The notes: generated by a model not told the origin, from the sequence alone. DNA of 64,000 nucleotides from Escallonia rubra (GCA_033065855.1 JAVXUO010000319.1:1-64000); one strand, 5' to 3'. Shown: positions 11,185 to 23,443, counted from the stretch's first letter. Program-made: numbers and translations.

Positions 11185-12851
11185 ATCTTCTTTTCCCCTA
11201 AGGGAGTGACTTCCCTCTTTTCATTCCTTCTATTGACATATCCACGCAAATGTCCGCGTTTGATAAGGGCTTCAATTGCACGCTTGAGCGATTCACAATT
11301 GTCGGTGGTGTGACCATGATCATTGTGGTAACGGCACCACAAGTTTCTATCTCTCTTGCTGGGCGGCGACCTCATCTTCTCTGGCCTTTCCAGAATCTCC
11401 TTATCTTTTATTTCATGCAGGATCTGAGATGGCCTTGCAGTTAATGATGTCAAATTCTTCATGTCTAACATTTCTTTGGGACGCCTTTCATCCTTTCTTG
11501 ATCGCTTAGAACCCTGCCCAACTCTTGGACTAACTTCGCGAATTCTCTTGTCTTGATCATGTCCATTGTCTCCTCGCTGTCCATTGTCTCCTCGCTGTCC
11601 ATTGTGGGTCTCCAAATATTCTTCAGCCTGGATATACTTATTGGCTTTATCCAGCAAGGCGCTCATGTTGCCTGGAGGACTCTTATTTACTGCGAACGCG
11701 AATTTGGACGTAGGGCGAAGCCCTCGCATAAAAGCCGTGTACTTTACTGATTCATCCAGGTTATCTATTTCCAAAGTTGCCGCATTGAAACGTCCCAAAT
11801 ATCGCGACAAGGACTCATTTCTTTCTTGGACCACATTGAGAAGACTGGCCGAATTCTTTCTCCGAGTTCGGCTGCTTACAAAATGTTTTTGGAACAAGTC
11901 TGATAACTGGTTGAAGGAATGGATGGACCTGGGTCGTAGGGACTTGAACCATGCATGTGCTGCTTTCCTCAAAGTAGTTGGGAATGCTCGGCACATGACA
12001 GCATCTGAGGCCTGGAGGAGTAACATATTCGTTTGAAATTGATAGACATGCTCTCCCGGATCTCCGCTTCCATCATATAGGTCGCACTGTGGCATCCGAA
12101 AATTTGGAGGAAGCTTCGCCTTCTCTATACTTTTGGATAGGGGGTATCCAGAATCTTCCCTTGGGGGAGCAGAATCCTCTGGGAAGGATTTGGAGATGGC
12201 TTTGTGACAAGGTCGCCCTTGTGGGCGTGCTTTCCATGTGGGTGTATGGATCTGTCCTTGAGGACAGTGCCTTTGGACTGCGCATCTTCGACCTAGATTT
12301 TCACTGCCTACTACAGGAGGCGAGTTTGTGCTGTCCTCAAGTGACTCCTCACGTCGAAAACGTGAACCACTTCTGGTAACATGTTTCTCACTTTCTTGCC
12401 CTGGCTGATAGTCAGGATCCGTCTCTGATCTATTCTTTCTCCCATAACTGGACCTTGAGGTCAGTCTGAGACGGAGGTCGCTCGGATCGAGATGTGTATG
12501 ATTAGCAGAAGTTGTGGGGACCACCCTTTCGAGCTGCTTCTGTAGAGTGGTTACCACGTCCTTAAGTTCATGAATTTCTCTGGTCAGCTCAGCATTTGGA
12601 GTGTCAAACAGCCTCCGGGTTAGGCGATGACGCAGGTCTCCTCTTTTTAAAGGTGGGGTCAGAGAACGAGTCCCCTGGGAGCTTTCAGTCATTCTTGGGG
12701 TGACTGAAGTCACGTTAATGCAGTCATTACTGGAATATCGTTGGGAAGGTGTTGACTGTCGCCCTCTTCGGCGGGAGCCGCTTGATCTTGTTCGCCTATT
12801 CTGGACGGAGCGACTGACCGGAGTGTTATTTGAAGATGATTGTCTAGCCAT
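11160..12851 (-). CDS. gag: gag of element B
   Basis: Minus-strand structural protein gene of about 563 residues if it starts at the ATG at 12851 (MARQSSSNNT), just after the primer-binding site. The open frame extends upstream into the LTR, but that start would lie before the binding site and is less likely. The N-terminal third is Arg/Ser-rich and disordered. The middle carries the plant retrotransposon gag core with motifs such as AWFKSLRP and FQKHFVSSRT. The C-terminus has a CRYHNDHGHTTDNC zinc-binding motif followed by ALIKRGHL, the usual Tat gag ending. No break is seen. It would form the particle that packages element RNA. Confidence 0.9.
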   Translation of the reverse strand: MARQSSSNNTPVSRSVQNRRTRSSGSRRRGRQSTPSQRYSSNDCINVTSVTPRMTESSQGTRSLTPPLKRGDLRHRLTRRLFDTPNAELTREIHELKDVVTTLQKQLERVVPTTSANHTHLDPSDLRLRLTSRSSYGRKNRSETDPDYQPGQESEKHVTRSGSRFRREESLEDSTNSPPVVGSENLGRRCAVQRHCPQGQIHTPTWKARPQGRPCHKAISKSFPEDSAPPREDSGYPLSKSIEKAKLPPNFRMPQCDLYDGSGDPGEHVYQFQTNMLLLQASDAVMCRAFPTTLRKAAHAWFKSLRPRSIHSFNQLSDLFQKHFVSSRTRRKNSASLLNVVQERNESLSRYLGRFNAATLEIDNLDESVKYTAFMRGLRPTSKFAFAVNKSPPGNMSALLDKANKYIQAEEYLETHNGQRGDNGQRGDNGHDQDKRIREVSPRVGQGSKRSRKDERRPKEMLDMKNLTSLTARPSQILHEIKDKEILERPEKMRSPPSKRDRNLWCRYHNDHGHTTDNCESLKRAIEALIKRGHLRGYVNRRNEKREVTPLGEKKMCKRMRES

Positions 12852-12861
12852 GTTCTCTTTC

Positions 12862-12880
12862 GGTCCCACGGATGGCGCCA
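12862..12880 (-). promoter_or_regulatory. Primer-binding site of element B
   Basis: Read on the minus strand, TGGCGCCATCCGTGGGACC begins three bases inside the 5' LTR. The TGGCGCC start is typical of tRNA-primed plant Gypsy elements. I do not assign the tRNA, because the following bases do not clearly match one that I can recall exactly. Confidence 0.7.
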
Positions 12881-12883
12881 AAA

Positions 12884-13303
12884 TGTTGCTGCTTGAATAT
12901 TGATCGAGACCACGGCTAGGAAATGCACCTGCAAAACAGAACACGAAGTGACCACCGGGATGTTCCGGTGGAGGATGCTCCGATGCTAAAGTCAGAACGT
13001 CGCTACTAGGGTAGGAGTCTGAATAATCGAAAATGAACTGGGTGTTTGTGTGTGTGAACCTGTCTGTGTACCTGAGGATTCGCCCTATATATAAACCGCT
13101 TCCAGACTTCCTTCTTCTTTAGAACTCTATTCTGATTGATCCTTTTGTAGAAGAGTCATACCAGGACTCTTCTATTAGTGCATGAGTCCTAACCAATCTC
13201 TATCTGTCCTCTGAAGTTTATCCGATATGAGTCTGTTAGCCCACTCAGAATTGGTTACGCCACGTGTCAACAGTTGGTTGGGCGGATATATTTAGCTATA
13301 TCA
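12884..13303 (-). repeat. 5' LTR of element B
   Basis: Right-hand LTR, 420 bases, apparently identical to 1996-2415 and followed by the duplication GAAAG (13304-13308). It holds the element's own promoter, with a TATATATA motif near 13086-13094 on the plus strand. Confidence 0.93.
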
Positions 13304-13308
13304 GAAAG

Positions 13309-15078
13309 AAAATGGCTGAAAGGTAGCTTATATGAGTGCAACTGGACAAGCCAGCAAATTGATCTTACATGCCAACAGGAAGTTTAGAAACTAAACAATT
13401 GCACAGAGGCATAGTTGACCGTACGTCATTGATTAGAGACTGAAGTAGTGCAATGGTATTTACCAATTATAGGTAACCAAAAAACTATTGGTAAAGAAAC
13501 TATTATCGGATGGAGACCAAAAAAAAAAAAAAGAATAATTATGAATAAGAAATCTAGCACCGCTGTAAAAGTTGACAATTTTATAAGAGGATCGCGTGAT
13601 GCATGTATGGTGATTCACATTCGAAAAAGACTAGTTTTTTAATCGCCATCTTATTTGTTTCGTGTTGATTAAGAATAGTTAGAGAAAAAACATGAAAATC
13701 TTAATCCTACTTTGATCATCAATTCTACTATTCAATCTGCGAAACTCTAGATTTGAATTTGGAGACTAATTTATAAGTTTAAAAGTTGTTATGCACCTCA
13801 TCATACCCTAAAATGGTCTCTGCTCGTTTTTAGTGAGTTTTAATGATTTTTATCCAAAATATAATAAGAAAAAATTTCTAATGAAACCTACTTTTTTGAG
13901 CTCAATAACGAGGCTCAAGTTGCCTACTTAATCCAATCGAAAAATTGAATCAAAACCACGTAGTTCTGATCCTAGGGGAGGTGACCTAAATCGTGGTATG
14001 TGGTGTTAAAAATCATATTATGATAACTATTCTTGTTGAGTGCTAGAAAACATTTTTACTCTTTCCCAGACCAAATTGATCACGGGAAGAGGGTCTAACC
14101 TATTCTACAGATAAGAGAAAAAAAATAAGGCTGCGAGTTATACCTCTCGACTTAGAATCTCTGGTTGCCAATTTCGGGTCATCCACGGTGCAAGAATAAT
14201 GCACAAAAGTGTAGGGGGGAGAAGGGATGTAAAGACTATTCACATTTGCTCTCTTGCTAAACTTTTCTCACAAAAAAAGTAGCAGTCTCTGGGATTTTTC
14301 TTGACACTTAGGGGTGCCTGGGGACTATTTATATAGAGGTCTAGGGGCTTATGGTCACAAAAAGAAACGCATAAAAAGAATAAAACACAATCGTAGCCGC
14401 CACAAAGAGATAGATAAATGGACCAAAATATCTTTACCAGCCTATACACTTAGGCCACTAAGGTGTACCACGCGTGAACCCACCAATACACTTTTCCTTA
14501 CCATTTACTATTAAACTTTCTAGAAGGAAAAAGCCGACTCGCTAATAAAGTATATATGACTAAAATAAAAGCGGGCTAGAAATCTACACTTAAGTATCTA
14601 AATTCAACTACCATTTAAGTCCAATATTGACAGATTGACTGGACATGATGGACTTAAATATCTAGATAAATTCTGCAAAAATGAGGTTTCTATAGCATGG
14701 ATTAGTAATTTTCCGGTTGGATTCCTTGCCAAATATTAAAGAAAGAAATAGTGGTCAAGTATGATGATGATGATGATGCATATCATACTAGAAGAACCGG
14801 AAGAATCAAGTACACAAAAAAACTAGATTGGAAAGATCGGACTTTTTTGAGGAGGGGTTATTTCTTGAAAACCCTTCAGAAACTACAGTTGAACAATTCA
14901 AATTCGGATCTTAAAAACTAAACAAATTACCTATGCATAGGACAACTCAATCCAAATCCTTGATCTCTTCCACCAGATCAAAATTATATCAAAACCCACT
15001 AATAATATGATACCAAAAGTCTCATTACAATTGTAATAGCCAGAGTAAATTCTAGGATTCTAACTACAAATCTCAATA
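13309..15078. other. Spacer without a clear gene, possible old LTR piece
   Basis: About 1.8 kb of AT-rich sequence between elements B and C. A (ATG)n microsatellite sits near 14761-14779. On the minus strand, TATATAAATAG near 14328-14338 with a purine-rich stretch around 14205-14225 looks like the promoter part of a decayed LTR, but I could not find a partner copy. No protein domain is recognised. Confidence 0.45.
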
Positions 15079-15083
15079 CAAAG

Positions 15084-15994
15084 TGTTGTCGAAATATATA
15101 CTTTGTGTATACTTGTGCAGAAAACAACTAAGTACGAAAATACTGAAATGTAGTTTACTAAACAGAACAAATAGTATTTGCAAGAACAATTAAAATGAAC
15201 TCACAACAAAATCAGACAAACAGCAATGGAGAACCGAGGTGTGAATTTGATTCACTGTCCTTAAGACTTTATTCGTCCCGCAACGGTGCTGACGGTTCTT
15301 GACGACAGTCTCCCAGGATACAACGGTAATATGTCTGAAATAGGAGCACTCCAAATTGCTGACCCGGCGAACCAAAACAATGGCACAGAACTCTTTCGGA
15401 CACAGGAACAGAGACAGAATAATATGACAGAAATTGATTTCGGGATTCAGTTATATCAATAAACTGTAACTGACTCGGTTTTTATACAGTGAGTATTGAC
15501 TGGGGGGTGCAACTCTTCACAACTGGTTGGAAACTTTTCGGAAAAGAAAATAAATAAATAAAATTTATTTGTCCCCAAAGAATAAAGCCTGATGGGCCCA
15601 AGCCCAAGCCCAAGCCACGGTCACGGACCGGGACGGGGCGGGGCGGGCGGCGCGTGTGGTGGACCTTGGGTCAACCTAGGTCCTCCCTCCTTACAAAACT
15701 TGGGTACCCCCAAGGGGCCCAACCCTTAGCTCAAGGCTAAGCCTTATAAGGAGACAATTTGGCTTTATCTTTTCAATGTGGGATACTCTTTTCCCTTCAA
15801 GTTGAACCACCAACTTTAACTTCAATTTTCACATTCACCTTCCATTTGTTTTAAACATGTGAATATACCATGATCCTCTATTCCAATAGACGAACATGAA
15901 TTAATTTGTTCCTAACCAAAACTTGGTTTGGAACCCTATTAATAAATTGAGTCAAAGTTGCTTCTCACAATGGGTTTAAAACCCAATTCCAACA
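15084..15994 (-). repeat. 3' LTR of element C
   Basis: Left-hand 911-base LTR, TGTTGTCG...TTCCAACA. Beside it inside the element is a purine-rich tract on the minus strand (core GTGGGGGAT, 15995-16003), the expected polypurine tract. A G+C-rich segment near 15610-15660 differs in length from the partner LTR. Confidence 0.9.
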
Positions 15995-16593
15995 ATCCCC
16001 CACATGAATAGAAAATTGACTGGACTCTAAACGCAAAGAAACACTGACATAAGAAAGAGTTCTTTAGAACGACACTGCATCGGGATAGGTAGTCGATGGC
16101 CTTGAACCTTTCCTAGTGAGAACTATCGGATTTACTGGCTAACCAGTGAACGTGATGTCTTGAACTGTTTAACCTTTAGTGTAAACCGAGACAATAGAAC
16201 GTCACACAGTATCGCTCAAAACATTGTTTTGAGGTTCTCATTGCTGTGTTCATTTTGGCCCTGAACAACTCCTGGTTTTCATGAGTACTCTCTGAGAATT
16301 CAGCCTTACAATTCTCATAGAAGCGGCCCCACTTCTTACTCACATAGGTGACTTCTTATTAAGAGGTTTCTACCGCACCCCCACTTAGATTTCCAAGATA
16401 TAAGAGCATTAAAAGCATAGCTTAACCTAACCTTTTGTAGGTGCCACTGTCTTCTCATCATAGGAATGGATTTGAGGGTTTTAACCCCCCACAGTGCTCT
16501 GTCTGAGTCACATTTACATAATTCGGTTTTCCCTTTGAACCTAGATCTTGGGATCTCCAGTCAGCTAGGTAGGGTTTCCATTATGGCAACTCT

Positions 16594-19545
16594 TTAGTTC
16601 ATAAGCTTAAGACCCATTCCCCTTGATGACACATTTACTTTCTCTCTAGTCAAAGCTTTCGTTAACGGATCTGCAATATTATCCTTTGACTTCACATAGC
16701 CAATAGAAATAATTCCACAAGAAAGTAATTGTTTAACGGTATTGTGCCTGCGACGTATGTGTCTAGACTTGCCGTTATAGATACTGCTTTGTGCTTTTCC
16801 AATTGCAGATTGACTATCACAATGTATGCAAATTGGTGGCACAGGCTTAAGCCAATTTGGAATATCCTCCAAGAAATTACGAAGCCACTCCGCTTCTTCT
16901 CCGGCTTTATCTAAAGCAATGAATTTAGATTCCATAGTGGATCTGGCAATACATGTCTGTTTAGAGGATTTCCAAGAAATAGTTGCTCCTCCTAATGTAA
17001 ACACATATCCACTTGTGGATTTTGTTTCATTAGAATCTGATATCCAGTTGGCATCACTGTATCCTTCTAATACAGCTGGATATCTTGTATAATGCAGACC
17101 AAAGTTTAAGGTATATTTTAAGTACCTTAAAACTCTTACAATAGCTATCCAGTGATTCTTCCCCGGATTGCTAGTATATCTGCTCAGTTTACTGACAGCA
17201 TATGCTATATCGGGTCTCGTGCAATTCATGATATACATTAAGCTACCAATTATACGTGAATACTCTAATTGAGATATTCCTTCCCCAGTATTCTTTCTTA
17301 GATGTAAATTTACATCTAGCGGTGTCTTAACCGGACTATTATCATAGCTTTTAAATTTGTCTAGCACTTTCTCAATATAATGAGATTGTGACAAGACTAG
17401 TCCATTTGATGTTTTGGTAATTTTCATACCAAGTATAACATCAGCCACACCCATATGTTTCATATCAAATTTACTGGCCAACATTTTGTTTGTAGCCTTA
17501 ATGAATTCATTATTGCTCCCGATAATGAGCATATCATCCACATAAAGGCAAACAATGACATATCCTTTTTCCGTGCCTTTAACATAGACACATTTATCAC
17601 ATTCGTTGATTCTAAAGCCACTTTCGATCATGACTTTATCAAACTTTTCATGCCATTGTTTCGGAGCTTGTTTTAGTCCATAAAGTGACTTAACAAGCTT
17701 GCACACCTTCCTCTTATGATCAGGAGCTACAAACCCCTCGGGTTGCTCTATATAGATCTCTTCATTTAGATCTCCATTTAGGAAAGCTGTTTTCACATCC
17801 ATTTGGTGTATCTCAAGATTATTGATAGCTGCAATAGCTATCAATATTCGAATTGATGTTATTCTTGTTACTGGTGAATATGTATCGAAATAATCAAGGC
17901 GTTCCTTTTGTCTATATCCCTTGACAACTAGTCGGGCCTTATATTTCTCGATCGTTCCATCAGCTTTCATCTTTCTCTTGAAAAGCCATTTACACCCTAA
18001 TGGTTTATTTCTAGGAGGAAGATCCACCAGTTCCCATGTATGATTTTGCATGATGGATTCTATTTCACTATTAATAGCCTCTTTCCAATGAGGAGCTTCG
18101 GGACTCGACATTGCTTCACTGTAAGTACGAGGCTCATTTTCTAACAAATATATTAGAAAATCAGGACCAAAAGATGTAAACGTTTTAGCTCTCTTGCTAC
18201 GTCTTGGCTCATCTTCATCTTGTGAGGGTTCTTGGTTCATACTTGTTCTTTTTAAAGAATTTTGTTCTTGTGCCACTCGACAAGCAAATACATCCTCGAA
18301 GAAATGTGCATTCCTTGTCTCCATAATGGTGTTGATGTGTATATCGTCAACTTCAGATTTATGCACTAAGAACCGATATGCCGAGCTATGGCTGACATAT
18401 CCAATAAAAATCCCATCGATCGTTTTAGGTCCTATTTTGACCATTTTAGGTGGTGGGATAGCTACATTTGCTAGACACCCCCACACTTTAAGATATTTGA
18501 AGGAAGGAGGACGACCTTTCCATAGCTCATAAGGTGTCTTTTGCAACTTCTTGTGAGGTACTTTATTAAGTATATGATTTACGGTTAAGACCGCTTCCCC
18601 CCACAAGTTATCCGGTAGTCCAGAATTTATCAACAAAGCATTCATCATTTCCTTTAAAGTACGATTTTTCCGCTCAACAATTCCATTTGACTGAGGCGCA
18701 TACGGTGCCGTGGTCTCATGAATGATTCCGTGATCGGCACAAAATTTTTCAAAAGGGAAAACATATTCTCCGCCTCTATCACTTCTTAGTACTTTGATTT
18801 TCTTGCTAAGTTGATTTTCAACCTCCATTTTGTATTGCATAAATGCTTCCAAGGCTTCATCCTTACTTCTAAGCAAATATACATAACAAAATCTCGTACA
18901 ATCATCAATAAAAGTAATAAAATACTTTTTTCCTCCTCTAGATTGTACCACCTTTAAGTCACATATGTCACTATGAATTAGACTTAAAGGTTCTGTACTT
19001 CTTTGAATTGACTTGAAAGACGCCTTTCCCATTTTAGCTTCAACACAAATTTCACATGCTTTATGCGAGTCAAAATCCATTTTAGGCAAAAAACCATTTT
19101 TCACTAGCTTTTGTATGGAACCATAATTTACATGACCTAATCTACGATGCCATAAATTAGGAGATTCCAACAAGTAAGCAGAAGAAATATTTTTATTAAT
19201 ATCGAAAGTTGGTACAACTTTAGGCACGATGGTCATTACATTTAACTTAAACATACCATCACATAAGTACCCTTTTCCTACAAACATCCCACTTTTAGTG
19301 AGTACAAATTTATCACTCTCAAACACTAGCTTGAAACCATTCTTACTCAACAATGAGCCTGACACTAGATTCTTCCGAATGTCTGGCACATGAAGCACAT
19401 TGTTGAGACTCAATTCCTTTCCGGATGTCATCTTTAAGACCACCTTGCCCATTCCTAGCACCTTTGAAGAAGAAGACTTTCCCATAAACAGATTCTCGTT
19501 GTTGGCGCTCTCATATGTAGTAAACATACTTCGCTCGGAGCACAC
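16594..19545 (-). pseudogene. pol: pol of element C: integrase, reverse transcriptase, RNase H
   Basis: A single long minus-strand frame of 983 residues. From its N-terminus: the end of the protease region, the GAG-pre-integrase zinc-binding region ([15 protein letters not shown] and CEICVEAK), the integrase core (HSDICDLKV), the Copia RT with [10 protein letters not shown] (near 17520-17550) and a C-terminal RNase H with [13 protein letters not shown] (near 16905-16945). Integrase before RT is the Ty1/Copia order. Continuity with the gag part is broken, so I treat the whole as a fossil although this stretch is open. About 600 bases between its end and the 3' LTR have no coding sequence. Confidence 0.9.
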
Positions 19546-19572
19546 ATGTCGAGTAGCGCCTGTGTCTACCCA

Positions 19573-20587
19573 TCACTGTTTCGGATTTCCAACCAAGTTG
19601 AGTTCGGATACCACCGCAGATAAATTCAAATATGTCACGTCCTCGGTGATTTTGGTAACTTCGGTCACATTGGCTTGAGAATTCTTTCCTTTAAAGTTTC
19701 CTTTGTTTTTGCGACAATCCTTAGCACGATGGCCAGCATTGCCGCACCCAAAGCAGTTCCCTTTGAACTTCTTCTTCTCACCGCCTTTGAAATTTGAGCC
19801 GCTAGCTCTGCTTGGACCATCGGAATCGGAAATTTTCCTCCTCTTTGATGGACCTTGCTCGACCACATTTGCCTTGGCCTCTTGATGATAATTACCGGCC
19901 TTCTTCTCGGACTAGCGATTATCCTCCTCAATCCTCAATCTGACGATCAAATCCTCGAGCTTCATCTCCTTGCGTTTATGCTTCAAATAGTTCTTGAAAT
20001 CATTCCAAGTAGGTGGCAATTTTTCAATTAAAGCAGCCACTTGAAAAGACTCTCCAAGTACCATCCCTTCTGCATGAATATCATGTAGAACAAGCTGAAA
20101 CTCTTGGACTTGACTAATCACTGTCTTAGAATCCATCATTTTGAAATCAAGGAATTTGCCGACTACAAATTTCTTTGAGCCGGCATCTTCTGTCTTGTAT
20201 TTCCTTTCCAAGGATTCCCACAATGCTTTCGCATTAACCATTGGACTATATACGTTATACAACGCATTGTCCAATCCATTGAGGATGTAGTTCTTGCATA
20301 AGAAATCTGAATGCTTCCACGGCAGCCACAGTTAGCCGGTCAGGATTTTCACCAAGATCTGGTGCATCCTCTTGCAAGAACCTTGCCAAGTTAAGAGTGG
20401 TCAAGTAAAACAACATTTTTTGTTGCCACCTCTTAAAATCTTTTCCGTTGAACTTTTCCGGTCTTTCACCAAGTCCAACAGAACCATGAGTAGGTGCCAC
20501 ATAAGGCGTCGCATACACAGTCCCACCACTGTGTTGCACGTTGGGATTAACCGGTCCACTTTCCGAATTGGTTTCACTAGTAGCCAT
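19573..20587 (-). pseudogene. gag: gag of element C
   Basis: Minus-strand gag remnant. The start MATSETNSES at 20587 leads into a Copia gag domain with GERPEKFNGKDFKRW and, further on, the UBN2-type region ([25 protein letters not shown]). Near its end is a CCHC zinc knuckle CFGCGNAGHRAKDC (about 19725-19770). The region is broken in a few places. It would have formed the particle core. Confidence 0.85.
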
Positions 20588-20836
20588 TGTTGTAAATCTA
20601 TCAACAGATTATAACAACAATTAATAAACAGTCCATTCTAACACAAAAAACTATGACGAAAAAGAGTATATTAATCACTAAAATTAAATTCAGAACTGAA
20701 AATAATTTTAGTATAAAGTACTGCAGAATCAAAATATGAAACGAAATTTTGAAAACACTGTTTTGAAAAACTATTACGAAATTCGAAAACAATGATTCTA
20801 CATATGCAACACAAAGTGCGAATAAAGTTTTAAGAT

Positions 20837-21748
20837 TGTTGTCGAAATATATACTTTGTGTATACTTGTGCAGAAAACAACTAAGTACGAAAATACTGAA
20901 ATGTAGTTTACTAAACAGAACAAATAGTATTTGCAAGACCAATTAAAATGAACTCACAGCAAAATCAGACAAACAGCAATAAAGAACCGAGGCGTGAATT
21001 TGATTCACTGTCCTTAAGACTTTATTCGTCCCGCAAAGGTGCTGACGGTTCTTGACGACAGTCTCCCAGGATACAACGGTAATACGTCTGAAATAGGAGC
21101 ACTCCAAATTGCAGACCTGGCGAACCAAAACAATGGCACAGAACTCTTTCGGACACAGGAATAGAGACAGAATAATATGACAGAAATTGATTTCGGGATT
21201 CAGTTATATCAATAAACTGTAACTGACTCGGTTTTTATACAGTGAGTATTCACTGGGGGGTGCAACTCTTCACAGCTGGTTGGAAAGGTTACAACTTTTT
21301 GGAAAAGAAAATAAATAAATAAAATTTATTTGTCCCCAAAGAATAAAGCCTGATGGGCCCAAGCCCAAGCCACGGACCAGACCAGACCGGGGCGGGGTGG
21401 CGCGCGCGTGTGGTGGACCTTGGGTCAACCTAGGTCCTCCCTCCTTACAAAACTTGGGTACCCCCAAGGGGCCCAACCCTTAGCTCAAGGCTAAGCCTTA
21501 TAAGGAGACAATTTGGCTTTATCTTTTCAATGTGGGATACTCTTTTCCCTTCAAGTTGAACCACCAACTTTAACTTCAATTTTCACATTCACCTTCCATT
21601 TGTTTTAAACATGTGAATATACCATGATCATCTATTCCAATAGACAAACATGAATTAATTTGTTCCTAACCAAAACTTGGTTTGGAACCCTATTAATAAA
21701 TTGAGTCAAAGTTGCTTCTCACAATGGGTTTAAAACCCAATTCCAACA
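20837..21748 (-). repeat. 5' LTR of element C
   Basis: Right-hand 912-base LTR, partner of 15084-15994 and followed by CAAAG. The bases directly inside it on the minus strand (ATCTTAAAACTTTATTC) do not show the TGGTATCAGAGC primer-binding motif usual for plant Copia elements. Confidence 0.9.
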
Positions 21749-21887
21749 CAAAGTTCAAATTATATTCTCACAACAGCTACACCCCAAATGGCGAAAGTTC
21801 AACAGCCGAAAGCATCACTAGTTTTGGCTCTTAAGGAAATTTTTTATGCTGATCACAAATTACCATGTGTTATGATAAATATAAGGT

Positions 21888-22680
21888 GTTACATGCACCC
21901 TAAAGCAGATTTGACTAAAAGACTGATTTGACAATGATTGTTATCGTAATTATTACTTTAGTATGTCATACTGAGGCCAAATAATAACATCATGCATCAC
22001 CTTGAAGTCTTTTAAGCCAATAAGGTAATGCCATAAATATGATATTTATCGCTTTACAAAAATTGGAGACATTTATCAAGGCGGTACATTTTTATAGCAA
22101 GACTCATTAGCCACCGTATATATGAGGTGAGCCTTTAGTAGAAAGCACATAGGTTTTACATCAAGGCAGAGAGAACTCAGCCAGGGTTAAGGCTCAAAGC
22201 TCTAACCAGTATTCTTTGTAAAGATTCAAAGTCAAGTTCCCAAATCCGCTCTGTGAAGATCAACAACAGCCTGACAAAAGATTCAGTCAAATAAATAATA
22301 TTGCGGAGTTGAATCAAGTTTTCAATCAATTTTGTTTTGTTGTTTTTAGAAAGGATCACTTTACTCAATCCGAGATCAAGCTACAAGCCGTCAAACTGAC
22401 ATTTTCAAAATCTATTACATCGCCTTTTTTCTCTCTCAAATTTGGAGTGGGTTGTGTCGTTCTATTGAGGATCAAGCTACTACCTCAAATTGAAGTTTCC
22501 AAAAGTGAAGAATATGACGACAACATTTTTATTTCAAACTTTAATAACATTGATTGAACTCTTTTTTTTTCTTTATTTCAATAAAATCTTATACAGCGCT
22601 ATTTTTTTGTTATTAATCTGGAGACTCGAGATTTGTGGATACAATTTTCTGCTATGCCAGTGGAAAATCTTTTAAGTTTA
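21888..22680 (+). repeat. Left LTR-like repeat of the old Gypsy fossil
   Basis: Direct-repeat partner of 26201-26885, starting about TGTTACATGC. The shared segment GCATCACCTTGAA is near 21995-22007. The ends are not sharp. Confidence 0.5.
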
Positions 22681-23057
22681 AAGCTTCTATGGCTCAAAGA
22701 CGACTAACTTCAAAACGTTTGGTCTCAAGCTTTGCACGCCAGATCTTGCAGTTGTAAGGACCAGTACCCCCAAGTTGAAGCAAGGTGAAGGCTACATATC
22801 AACCATTTTCACAACATATTTTTTCCATCATGCCAACTGCAACATTAATTGACAACAACGGAGTCATCCTTTCAACATATTCTATATCCATGGTTGAAAG
22901 TGCTTTCATACCCAATCGTGCCTCAAGAATCTGCTTCTACCCACATGCCCAGTTTGACACCGGTATATGACATTTACTCAAGCAGTGGTTCCAGCTCTCC
23001 ATCTCTCTGCATGACTACACGATAGAAAAAAAAAACAGTTCTATCGAGTATTCTGAC

Positions 23058-23443
23058 TGTTGAGAGATATAAACCCCAAGCGGATATCAATCCCACATCG
23101 GGTAAATAATTAATCGCATTTCAATATATAAGCCTTGTAGGCCTCTCCCTTCATTGCCAATTGATTTTGAGGTGGATGCTTTCACATCGTATCAAAGCTG
23201 GTTGATTCAGGCCCAGCAGGCAATTCAATAACTAGTCCCTCACCGGCACCCAATCAATTTCTCCACATGCTAGGCCCACTCAAAAAATCAGTCGGGCCAC
23301 ATGTGAGAGGGCGTGTTAAGAGATATCAACCCCACAACGGGTATCAATCCCACATTGGGTAAATAATTAATAGCATTTCAATATATAAGTCTTGTAGGCC
23401 TCTCCCCTTATTGCCAATTGGTTTTGAGGTGGATGCTTTCACA
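23058..23443 (+). mobile_element. TRIM: miniature LTR retrotransposon, 386 bp
   Basis: Two short LTRs (23058-23186, 129 bases; 23314-23443, 130 bases) start TGTTGAGAG or TGTTAAGAG and end GATGCTTTCACA. Directly after the first is TATCAAAGCTGG (23190-23201), a primer-binding site for the initiator methionine tRNA. Directly before the second is a purine tract GTGAGAGGGCG. The flanks CTGAC (23053-23057) and GTGAC (23444-23448) make a near-perfect 5-base target duplication. It has no coding capacity, as is normal for TRIMs, which use enzymes of other elements. The LTRs differ at roughly a tenth of positions, so it is not recent. Confidence 0.88.

Larger units (their letters stand above)
1996..13303 (-). 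mobile_element. Complete Tat-lineage Ty3/Gypsy retrotransposon (element B)
   Basis: An 11.3-kb element in minus orientation. Two 420-base LTRs (1996-2415 and 12884-13303) look identical and are flanked by the 5-base duplication GAAAG (1991-1995 and 13304-13308). The primer-binding site is next to the right-hand (5') LTR and the polypurine tract next to the left-hand one. From its 5' end it has gag, a pol with protease, RT, two RNase H domains and integrase, a region with an antisense gene, and a tandem-repeat block. The second, archaeal-like RNase H, the absence of a chromodomain and the extra antisense ORF are known traits of the plant Tat lineage (Ogre, Retand and kin). It looks nearly whole, with about one break in pol. 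The identical LTRs indicate a very recent insertion. Confidence 0.93.
15084..21748 (-). mobile_element. Full-length Ty1/Copia retrotransposon (element C)
   Basis: A 6.67-kb minus-strand element with LTRs at 15084-15994 and 20837-21748 and the 5-base duplication CAAAG on both sides (15079-15083 and 21749-21753). Both LTRs start TGTTGTCG and end TTCCAACA. A gag region with a zinc knuckle and a pol with integrase before reverse transcriptase identify it as Copia. By eye the LTRs differ at about 15 positions plus a few small indels in about 910 bases. That is around 1.5-2 percent, so it is older than element B but still young on a plant time scale. It is broken, with a few breaks, mostly toward gag. 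The clade is not assigned. Confidence 0.92.
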
